Positions 1-5,246 of a stretch of 5,869 nt of DNA are shown in pieces (position 1 is the stretch's first letter; each line of letters starts with the position of its first letter). Both the position numbers and the translations under genes were made by a program. The DNA is from Sulfurovum sp. GTDB lineage: Bacteria > Campylobacterota > Campylobacteria > Campylobacterales > Sulfurovaceae. The notes under the pieces are model-generated. The model was given only the letters and a program-made list of their open reading frames with translations. It did no database searches and was not told where the DNA came from. Location: positions 1 through 5,869 of the forward strand of contig DQVJ01000256.1 of NCBI GenBank assembly GCA_015661795.1, given 5' to 3'.

Positions 1-291
1 GAAGAAGCAAGAGCCTTACGCCACAAATATAATGCCAATATAAATATTTGTAAACTTGACGGGGATACTATGTATGTCCGCACCTATGAACGTGGAGTCG
101 AAGATGAAACTTTAGCCTGTGGTACAGGGATGGTCGCATGTTTTATACGTAACCATAAAGAAGACAAGATCTCTGGGCAAATAAAAGTACACCCCATAAG
201 TGGGGATGAGCTGTATGTAAACTATGAAGAAGGTATCTATCGTTTTGGGGGACAAGTAACCAAAACGTTTGTGGCTGAGACCTTCATTTAA
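1..291 (+). CDS. dapF: Diaminopimelate epimerase, C-terminal part (5' end outside window)
   Basis: DapF interconverts LL- and meso-diaminopimelate in the cytoplasm, using two cysteines as acid and base, and so supplies lysine and peptidoglycan synthesis. The reading frame is open from base 1, so the gene starts upstream and only the last 96 codons are here. The diagnostic motif is RGVEDETLACGTGMVA at window residues 31-46. It contains the second catalytic cysteine (residue 40, bases 118-120) and the following glycine loop that binds the substrate carboxylate. The upstream part IxICxLDGDTMYVRTYERG also fits the family. The C-terminal stretch with SGDEL and a closing beta strand before the stop is typical, and the end looks complete. 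An ATG at 70 lies inside the conserved domain and is not the start. The first catalytic cysteine lies outside the window. Identification is secure from the active-site motif. Confidence 0.95.
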   Translation, partial: EEARALRHKYNANINICKLDGDTMYVRTYERGVEDETLACGTGMVACFIRNHKEDKISGQIKVHPISGDELYVNYEEGIYRFGGQVTKTFVAETFI

Positions 292-366
292 GTGCCAGAT
301 AATTTTTGTTACTACCCTGCACCCTTTTTTTCATCAACTCGTATATTTAAATAAATTAGGCTATCA

Positions 367-390
367 TATACTTATCTATAACTAAAGGGG
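367..390 (+). promoter_or_regulatory. Putative promoter -10 and ribosome binding site of the envelope module
   Basis: TATACT at 367-372 is a reasonable -10 box, with an AT-rich stretch upstream and no good -35 hexamer, which is common in Campylobacterota. It would give a short leader of about 15-20 bases. AAAGGGG at 384-390 is a good Shine-Dalgarno five bases before the ATG at 396. The ribosome site is well supported. The promoter is only a pattern match, and the rest of the 104-base gap after dapF shows no convincing terminator. Confidence 0.4.
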
Positions 391-395
391 TAAGA

Positions 396-1118
396 ATGAA
401 ATTGGTACATAAGATTTTTTATATAGTAGGTGCAGTCATTTTAGTTGGGAGCACTACACTTCTTGCAAAAGATATACATGCAAAAGACATTATCACAAAA
501 GCACAAACCTATCTAGGAAGTTTAGATAAATATGCTTTTGATGCAGTTATTTATGATACATATAGTGAAAACAATACCCAAGTTTTCAAGTTAAAACATG
601 AAGTCTCAGTTAAGCTAATCAGGCCCGATAAATTACGTATAGATGTAAAAGGGGATACCAAAGACCGGACAAATTATCTACTTGATGGAAAATATACGAT
701 GGTAGACCATACTTTTGGTTACTATGGAGAAATCAAGGTACAAAAAAATATTGATGATGCTTTAGATTTTCTTATTAAAGCATTTGGCATCAATGCGCCC
801 TTGACATCGTTACTTTACCAAGATATGCCTAAACGTACACGTTTTGACAAAAGCAAAAGCTTTGGCGTAGTAGATGTGGGCGATATTCCTTGTCACTATG
901 TTGCTTTTAAAAATAACAAAAGAGAAGTACATATTTGGATCACCACAGGGGATGCCCCTTTGGTAAAAAGTTATAGTGTTATTGACACAACAACTAAAAA
1001 ACATTTACGTATAGATTCATCTATCAAATGGAAAGATGCCTCAACTATTCAAGCCAGTGACTTTGTCTTTACCCCATCTGAAGACTTAATGAAGATACCT
1101 GTAGAAAGTGCAAACTAA
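396..1118 (+). CDS. DUF2092 family periplasmic protein
   Basis: This is a 240-residue exported protein. Residues 1-24 form a signal peptide: basic MKLVHK, then a hydrophobic core, ending near LLA at 22-24 or IHA at 27-29. The mature part carries the hallmarks I associate with DUF2092: RPDKLRIDVKGD (76-87), the helix DDALDFLIKAFGINAPLTSLL (120-140), GVVDVGDIPCHYVAF (157-171), an IWI strand (180-182), and the C-terminal DFVFTP (222-227). The pattern of strands resembles the LolA/LolB/RseB half-barrel fold, which suggests binding of a lipid or lipoprotein in the periplasm; that is inference, as the family has no established function. The only cysteine in the mature part is Cys166, in the conserved IPCH motif. 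The length is normal. The start is supported by AAAGGGG five bases upstream. It leads a tight run with the RN-repeat gene (11 bases downstream) and the broken beta-barrel gene, a partnership that suggests a joint envelope role. Confidence 0.85.
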   Translation: MKLVHKIFYIVGAVILVGSTTLLAKDIHAKDIITKAQTYLGSLDKYAFDAVIYDTYSENNTQVFKLKHEVSVKLIRPDKLRIDVKGDTKDRTNYLLDGKYTMVDHTFGYYGEIKVQKNIDDALDFLIKAFGINAPLTSLLYQDMPKRTRFDKSKSFGVVDVGDIPCHYVAFKNNKREVHIWITTGDAPLVKSYSVIDTTTKKHLRIDSSIKWKDASTIQASDFVFTPSEDLMKIPVESAN

Positions 1119-1129
1119 AGGAGAAAAAG

Positions 1130-1651
1130 ATGAAAACACAAAATATATTTTTAGCCAAATTTGGAATCGTAACGGTAATGCTAGGACTATTTTCTCCTTC
1201 TATTCTTGTAGAAAGAGTTGATCATACATCAACAGCAGTCTCAATCTCTCTATTTCAACAAGCGGAAGCTAGACGGGGAGAAGCAAGGGCAAGGCCGACA
1301 AGACGAAACAGAAATCTAAACCGAAACCGTAATATCAATAGGAACGTAAATAGAAATCGTAATGTCAATAGGAACGTAAATAGAAATCGTAATGTCAATA
1401 GAAATATTACTGTCAATCACTATGGAGGAGGTTATCACCATGGTGGCTATGGTTACTACCACGGACATCCCATTTTAGCTTTTACTACAGCTGTTGCAAT
1501 AGGGTCTATTATTGCTTCTGCAACGATGCCAAAATCATGTACTACAGTCGTAGTGAATGGAATCTCATATAGAAGATGTGACAATGCTTATTATCAACCT
1601 TTTTATCAAGGAGACACCTTGGTATACAAAGCCGTTGTATCCCCCTATTAA
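1130..1651 (+). CDS. Exported Arg/Asn-repeat protein of unknown function
   Basis: This is a 173-residue protein of unknown function. It has a long N-terminal export signal: a hydrophobic stretch at about 11-27 and a possible signal peptidase site after AEA at 45-47. Residues 48-92 are extremely basic and repetitive, alternating Arg and Asn (RNRNVN-type units), followed by a Gly/His/Tyr-rich stretch (97-113). A hydrophobic segment at 115-132 could span or anchor in a membrane. The C-terminal part has two cysteines (137 and 150) in the pattern C-TTVVVNGISY-RRC, followed by YYQPFYQG and VVSPY. I remember this C-terminal pattern from small hypothetical proteins in other proteobacteria, often beside DUF2092 genes. 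The start is supported by AAAGGAG at 1117-1123, and the gap to the preceding stop is 11 bases, so translation is probably linked. The basic repeat could bind anionic surface polymers, but that is inference. The gene is intact. Confidence 0.8.
   Translation: MKTQNIFLAKFGIVTVMLGLFSPSILVERVDHTSTAVSISLFQQAEARRGEARARPTRRNRNLNRNRNINRNVNRNRNVNRNVNRNRNVNRNITVNHYGGGYHHGGYGYYHGHPILAFTTAVAIGSIIASATMPKSCTTVVVNGISYRRCDNAYYQPFYQGDTLVYKAVVSPY
1335..1401 (+). repeat. 30-base tandem repeat inside the RN-repeat gene
   Basis: A 30-base unit (AATAGGAACGTAAATAGAAA plus TCGTAATGTC) occurs twice in perfect tandem at 1337-1366 and 1367-1396. Identity extends over about 67 bases, or 2.2 copies. Each unit encodes ten residues, NRNVNRNRNV. 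Diverged half-copies flank it (from about 1310 and to about 1405). Because the unit is a multiple of three, gain or loss of copies keeps the reading frame. The perfect identity at DNA level points to a recent duplication. Confidence 0.9.
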
Positions 1652-1665
1652 AGGATTATAATATT

Positions 1666-2389
1666 ATGACAATCATGCGAAATTTACTCCTAGGTGCCCT
1701 CATTGGATTCATCCCAATATCTGCCTATCCAGCAGAACAGAAAATATCCATTTATGGCTGGTTACCAACACTGAGTGGAGAATTAACCTTTAAAGTACCT
1801 GGCGAACCTGATGATGAGGCTAATGCCAATGCTATAGACAGCTTAGATGCTATATTTATGGGCACCTATGAACTACGCCAAAACAAATGGTCATTTATAG
1901 CAGATTTAATTTACCTAAAAATATCTGGAGACACACAGGGTATAAACCCAAACGGTTAACTATAACCTTGAGCTTAGAGCAAAGCTTTTTGGTTTCTATG
2001 GAGGCTACAATCTTGTAAATGAAAACAATATGGATATTAACTTTATCACAGGAGTACGCTACTTTGGATTAGGGCTAGATGTGACACGTAGCGGTGGACG
2101 CTTTTGGAATGGTACACTTTCTTCTTCTATCGATAATTATGATGCCGTCATTGGGCTACGCGGTGAATAGACGCTTAATACTCAGTGGTATATACCATAT
2201 CATTTTGATATTAGGTACAGGGGATTCAGACTTAACTTGGCAAGCAAGTACTAGCATAGGCTGTAAATTTTCTTGGAGGTGATGTTATCGGAACGTATCG
2301 TTATATGCACTATGACAAAGGAAGTTCATTACTCATAAAAGATTTTAACTTATATGGGCCAAAACTGGGGGGTAGTCTTCCATTTATAA
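1666..2389 (+). pseudogene. Outer-membrane beta-barrel protein, broken by four +1 shifts and a stop
   Basis: The intact form would be an outer-membrane beta-barrel of about 240 residues. AAGGA at 1651-1655 serves the ATG at 1666; a second ATG at 1675 is possible. Residues 1-23 are a signal peptide ending in AYPA. Frame 1 then gives KISIYGWLPTLSGEL and YELRQNKWSFIADLIYL, and stops at TAA 1957-1959. The protein continues in frame 2 (NYNLELRAKLFGFYGGYNL, then ITGVRYFGLGLDV and VIGLRGE), meets TAG at 2168-2170, and resumes in the same frame with LNTQWYIPYHFDI. It moves to frame 3 at about 2213 (GTGDSDLTWQASTSIG, KFSW), returns to frame 1 at about 2277 (GDVIGTYRYMHYD, then NLYGPKLG), and shifts once more in the six-G run at 2367-2372 to end VVFHL at TAA 2387-2389. 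Each shift is repaired by removing one base. Aromatic-rich alternating strands and the GTGDSDLTW and GPKLG motifs fit a porin-like family I remember next to DUF2092 genes. Real decay is favoured, because the neighbouring long genes are clean. Confidence 0.85.
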
Positions 2390-2475
2390 TCTTCTGCTCA
2401 TTATATATTGTCTGTATACTTTGTAATAGGTATGATGATTTTTCTTATTTTTTTTGTAGGTGAAGAATAAATAGA
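2390..2475. other. AT-rich spacer between the pseudogene and the tRNA
   Basis: Non-coding. It holds T-rich runs on the plus strand around 2439-2458 but no convincing stem in front of them, so no terminator is called for either the envelope module or the tRNA gene. No gene or repeat was seen here. Confidence 0.5.
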
Positions 2476-2551
2476 TGGTGATCACGATTGGATTCGAACC
2501 AACGACTTCTTCCATGTCAAGGAAGTACTCTACCAACTGAGTTACGCGATC
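2476..2551 (-). tRNA. tRNA-Val (anticodon GAC)
   Basis: The reverse complement folds into a standard 76-base cloverleaf. The acceptor GATCGCG pairs with CGTGATC (with one G-U pair), followed by discriminator A and an encoded CCA (plus-strand TGG at 2476-2478). The D arm is ACTC/GAGT with loop AGTTGGTA. The anticodon arm is CTTCC/GGAAG with loop TTGACAT, giving anticodon GAC, which reads the valine codons GUC and GUU. The variable loop is AAGTC. The T arm is GTTGG/CCAAT with loop TTCGAAT. No intron or mismatch was seen. The usual G10-C25 pair of the D stem is A10-U25 here. The gene is transcribed away from thrS and lies alone. Confidence 0.96.
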
Positions 2552-2602
2552 CTATGAAAATACCGCCAACGCTTAGTCAACATCAGCATTTTATAGGCTG
2601 GA

Positions 2603-2631
2603 AGTATAGCCAAGAGATACTTAAAATAAAA
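2603..2631 (-). promoter_or_regulatory. Putative tRNA-Val promoter (minus strand)
   Basis: On the minus strand TATACT (2603-2608) is a candidate -10 box, with TTTTAT (2626-2631) 17 bases upstream as a poor -35. Transcription would begin near 2596, about 45 bases before the mature tRNA 5' end. A second AT box, TATAAAAT at 2588-2595, is an alternative. It is a pattern match only. Confidence 0.3.
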
Positions 2632-2635
2632 CTAA

Positions 2636-2664
2636 TTTATCTTTATTTAACTTTTAGCTATAAT
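2636..2664 (+). promoter_or_regulatory. Putative thrS-infC promoter
   Basis: A perfect -10 consensus TATAAT lies at 2659-2664, with a weak -35 TTTATC at 2636-2641 and a 17-base spacer. Transcription would start near 2671, leaving a leader of about 45 bases before the TTG start of thrS. It sits almost back to back with the proposed tRNA promoter on the other strand. Confidence 0.55.
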
Positions 2665-2705
2665 GGCGACATTTTTAACGCGGACAATGTAAGTTGCGTT
2701 TACAC

Positions 2706-2710
2706 AAAGG
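2706..2710 (+). promoter_or_regulatory. Ribosome binding site that decides the TTG start of thrS
   Basis: AAAGG ends six bases before TTG at 2717, which is suitable spacing. The first in-frame ATG (residue 50) lies inside the editing-domain motif, so it is too late. The non-ATG start is therefore strongly indicated. Confidence 0.75.
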
Positions 2711-2716
2711 TTTAAT

Positions 2717-4531
2717 TTGAACGAAAATATTATAGGTTACATCGATGACCAGGGTAACATAGTTGATACACAAAGTGCAGGTGAAAACCCTACAGCCTCT
2801 CCTATAGAATATGATAATTCTAAAGCATCTTTGGAGATAATACGTCACTCTACAGCACACCTCATGGCACAAGCTATTACAGAACTCTACCCAAATGCAC
2901 AGTTTTTTGTAGGCCCCGTGGTGGATGAAGGTTTTTACTATGACTTTAGGGTCGATGAAACCATTGGGGAAGCTGACTTAAAAGCTATAGAGAAGAAGAT
3001 GAAAGAACTCATCAAGAAAAAATATAAAATAGAAAAATATGAACTAAGTAAAGCAGAAGCTTTAGAAAAGTTTTCGAAGGATGACTTAAAACAAAAAGTC
3101 ATGTCACGTATAGAAGATGATACTTTATCTATTTACAAACAAGGCGACTTTGAAGACTTATGCAGAGGGCCTCATGTTCCTGCACTCCGTTTTTTACATA
3201 ACTTTAAACTCACTCGTGTAGCAGGTGCCTACCTTGGTGGTAATGAAAATGCTGAGATGCTTACACGTATTTACGGTATCGCTTTTGCAGACAAAGAATC
3301 ACTCAAAGCACACTTGCTTATGATGGAAGAGGCCAAAAAGCGCGACCATAGAAAAATTGGTCAAGAAATGGATCTCTTTATGTTTAACGAAGCCGCAGGA
3401 TCGGGACTTCCTTTTTGGATGCCAAAAGGTGCAAAACTCCGTTATAAACTAGAGAATATTCTACATAAAGCCCACCTTAGCCGTGGCTACGAACCTGTGC
3501 GTGGGCCAGAGATTCTTAAAGCAGACATGTGGAGAACTTCTGGACACTATGCCTGTTATGGTGACAATATGTACCTGACTACTATTGATGAACAAGAATA
3601 TGGCATCAAACCGATGAACTGTCTTGGACACATCCAAGTCTTTAAACAAATACCAAAAAGTTACCGTGATCTTCCCCTGCGCTATTATGAATATGGCGTA
3701 GTACACAGACATGAGAAATCAGGTGTACTTCATGGACTTTTCCGTGTGAGAGAATTTACACAAGATGATGCACATATCTTCTGTGAACCTAACCAAATAG
3801 CAGCAGAAGTACTTGAAGTAGTAGAGTTTGTAGATGCAGTGATGAAGCTCTTTGACTTTGAATATACTATGGAGATATCAACCAAACCAGAAAAAGCGAT
3901 TGGAGATGATGCTGTCTGGGAAGTGGCAACCCAAGGTCTAAAAGATGCACTTGATGGTAACCATTTACCTTATACAATAGATGAAGGGGGAGGTGCATTT
4001 TATGGACCTAAGATTGACATTAAAATTACAGATGCTATAGGACGTAAATGGCAGTGTGGTACGATACAGGTAGACTTTAACCTCCCTGAACGTTTTGAGG
4101 TAGAGTATGTGGCTGAGGACAATACCCGTAAGCAACCAGTAATGATTCACCGTGCTATCCTTGGTTCCTTTGAACGTTTCATAGGTATACTTACAGAACA
4201 CTATGCAGGAGAGTTTCCTTTCTTCCTTTCCCCTACACAAGTCATCTTCATACCGATTTCTGAAAGTCACACAGAATATGCTTATACACTTAAGAAAAGT
4301 CTACTCCAAGAGGGGATTGACGCCGAAGTATATGACAAAAATGATTCACTGAACAAACGTGTACGTAATGCAGAAAAGCAGCGTGTGCCTTATGTTGTGA
4401 TTGTGGGAGAAGAAGAAGTAACAAATAAAACAGTCGCAATTCGTGACAGACGAGAGAAAGAACAATATAATCTTACACAAGATGAATTTATGGTAAAATT
4501 GACAAAACAACTTCAAGAAGGAAAAATTTGA
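2717..4531 (+). CDS. thrS: Threonyl-tRNA synthetase
   Basis: ThrRS is a cytoplasmic class II synthetase that charges tRNA-Thr and removes mischarged serine. Its 604 residues are fewer than the 642 of E. coli. The N-terminal TGS-type region is cut down to about 40 residues, which I recall for Campylobacterota ThrRS. The editing domain has HSTAH (44-48) and CRGPH (149-153), matching the known HxxxH and CxxxH editing residues, so proofreading should be intact. The catalytic core has PMNCLGH with zinc ligand Cys302, motif 2 around RYYEYGVVHRHEKSG (322-336), zinc ligands His353 (in DDAHIF) and His478, and motif 3 HRAILGSFERFIGIL (478-492). The anticodon-binding domain runs from about residue 506 to the end. 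No key residue is missing. The start is TTG at 2717, served by AAAGG. Its stop overlaps the infC start by four bases, so translational coupling is likely. Confidence 0.97.
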   Translation: MNENIIGYIDDQGNIVDTQSAGENPTASPIEYDNSKASLEIIRHSTAHLMAQAITELYPNAQFFVGPVVDEGFYYDFRVDETIGEADLKAIEKKMKELIKKKYKIEKYELSKAEALEKFSKDDLKQKVMSRIEDDTLSIYKQGDFEDLCRGPHVPALRFLHNFKLTRVAGAYLGGNENAEMLTRIYGIAFADKESLKAHLLMMEEAKKRDHRKIGQEMDLFMFNEAAGSGLPFWMPKGAKLRYKLENILHKAHLSRGYEPVRGPEILKADMWRTSGHYACYGDNMYLTTIDEQEYGIKPMNCLGHIQVFKQIPKSYRDLPLRYYEYGVVHRHEKSGVLHGLFRVREFTQDDAHIFCEPNQIAAEVLEVVEFVDAVMKLFDFEYTMEISTKPEKAIGDDAVWEVATQGLKDALDGNHLPYTIDEGGGAFYGPKIDIKITDAIGRKWQCGTIQVDFNLPERFEVEYVAEDNTRKQPVMIHRAILGSFERFIGILTEHYAGEFPFFLSPTQVIFIPISESHTEYAYTLKKSLLQEGIDAEVYDKNDSLNKRVRNAEKQRVPYVVIVGEEEVTNKTVAIRDRREKEQYNLTQDEFMVKLTKQLQEGKI

Positions 4532-5079
4532 GTAGACAAAACGACAGAAACAACAGAGGAAGAAAAAAGCCTGATGATACCATCATGAATGATGCTATCA
4601 GAATCCCTGAACTAAGAGTTTTAGGTGATGATGGTGAACAGTTTGGTATCATATCTCGTGATGAGGCGATGAATATAGCAAATGAAAAAGGGTTAGACCT
4701 TGTACTCATGTCCCCAGATGCAAAACCTCCTGTTGCTAAAATCATGGACTACGGAAAACACAAATACGAGCTAGAAAAAAAGAAAAAAGAAGCCCGTAAA
4801 AACCAAAAGAAAATTGAAGTTAAAGAAGTTAAGTTTTCTTGTAAAATAGCCGAAAACGACATTAACTATAAAGTAAAACACGCTAGAGAGTTCTTGGAAA
4901 AAGGCAAACATGTAAAATTACGTGTTTTCCTAAGAGGAAGAGAGATGGCAAACCCAGAATGGGGAGTAGATGTGCTTAACCGTGTCTGGCCTATGCTTGA
5001 AGATGTTGGTAACCTAGAAAGTAAACCTTCTCAGGAAGGACGTTATATAAACATGTATGTGACACCACTTAAAAAATAA
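4528..5079 (+). CDS. infC: Translation initiation factor IF-3
   Basis: IF-3 binds the 30S subunit, keeps the ribosomal subunits apart and checks start-codon pairing. The protein has 183 residues, a normal length. A basic tail (1-18) leads into the N domain (about 19-85), with NDAIRIPELRVLGDDGEQFG and the family signature KPPVAKIMDYGKHKYE (67-82). A lysine-rich linker helix (about 80-98) follows. The C domain (about 99-183) has EVKFSCKIAENDINYK, HAREFLEKGKHVKLRVFLRG and GRYINMYVTP. The start is TTG at 4528-4530, overlapping the thrS stop (TTGA), with AAGGA at 4518-4522 five bases before it. The next in-frame ATG, at 4585, would remove the basic tail and sits right at the edge of the conserved domain, so TTG is preferred. 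The E. coli infC start is AUU and is autoregulated; UUG is different, and autoregulation here cannot be assumed. rpmI and rplT do not follow, unlike in many bacteria. Confidence 0.96.
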   Translation: MSRQNDRNNRGRKKPDDTIMNDAIRIPELRVLGDDGEQFGIISRDEAMNIANEKGLDLVLMSPDAKPPVAKIMDYGKHKYELEKKKKEARKNQKKIEVKEVKFSCKIAENDINYKVKHAREFLEKGKHVKLRVFLRGREMANPEWGVDVLNRVWPMLEDVGNLESKPSQEGRYINMYVTPLKK

Positions 5080-5097
5080 TTTTATATTTTCTAATCT

Positions 5098-5121
5098 GTT
5101 CCCAAAGTAACTTTTGGGAAC
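5098..5121 (+). terminator. Stem-loop after infC, likely terminator
   Basis: GTTCCCAAA (5098-5106) pairs perfectly with TTTGGGAAC (5113-5121) around a six-base loop, 18 bases after the infC stop. The T-rich tail (ACTATTCTTCTT) is interrupted, so intrinsic termination may be inefficient. The stem is also close to symmetric for the opposite strand, with AT-rich sequence on both sides. Confidence 0.65.
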
Positions 5122-5182
5122 ACTATTCTTCTTAATAAACTTCTTTTTAATCCATAGGCATCGTTCTATAATTTTCAAACAG

Positions 5183-5209
5183 TGAAATTTCATATTTTTA
5201 TTATATAAT
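5183..5209 (+). promoter_or_regulatory. Putative promoter with overlapping palindrome, before the surface-protein gene
   Basis: TATAAT at 5204-5209 is a perfect -10 box within a very AT-rich stretch. The -35 position (about 5181-5186) lacks a consensus hexamer but overlaps a perfect 10-base palindrome, TGAAATTTCA (5183-5192). The palindrome could be an operator or may be chance in AT-rich DNA. Confidence 0.45.
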
Positions 5210-5212
5210 ATA

Positions 5213-5235
5213 AGCATTAAGCACTTTCTAATGCT
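5213..5235 (+). promoter_or_regulatory. Leader stem-loop next to the ribosome binding site
   Basis: AGCATTA (5213-5219) and TAATGCT (5229-5235) form a perfect 7-base inverted repeat with a 9-base loop. It ends three bases before the Shine-Dalgarno GGAG (5238-5241) that serves the ATG at 5247. If transcription starts near 5216 as the -10 box suggests, the first stem bases may be missing from the RNA. A regulatory role is only a possibility. Confidence 0.35.
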
Positions 5236-5246
5236 ATGGAGCCTAT

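Noticed and set aside
70..291. dapF as a short gene beginning at the ATG at 70
   Set aside because: The frame is open and conserved back to base 1, so the ATG is internal to a longer gene.
292..331. Terminator after dapF (seven-T run at 325-331)
   Set aside because: The only pairing before the T run is GTGC/GCAC with a 23-base loop, too weak to call.
2094..2282. 62-residue open frame with GTGDSDLTW near its end
   Set aside because: Only the part after about 2213 is in the true frame; it is a fragment of the broken barrel gene, not a separate gene.
1950..2372. Programmed frameshifting or stop readthrough as an explanation of the barrel gene
   Set aside because: It would need four shifts at unrelated sequences plus one stop readthrough within about 430 bases; no slippery heptamer or downstream structure is evident.
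2403..2460. Rho-independent terminator before the T-rich run at 2439-2458
   Set aside because: Only four-base stems could be found, so the T run alone is not enough.
2488..2715. 75-residue open frame starting MDSNQRLLPCQGSTLPTELRD
   Set aside because: Its first part is a translation of the tRNA-Val gene from the wrong strand, a well-known false gene pattern; the rest runs through the promoter region.
3461..4270. Minus-strand open frames opposite thrS
   Set aside because: They lie opposite a fully conserved ThrRS and show no recognisable motif or ribosome site; similar minus-strand frames at 810-1004, 2675-2872, 4488-4745 and 5014-5217 were dismissed for the same reason.
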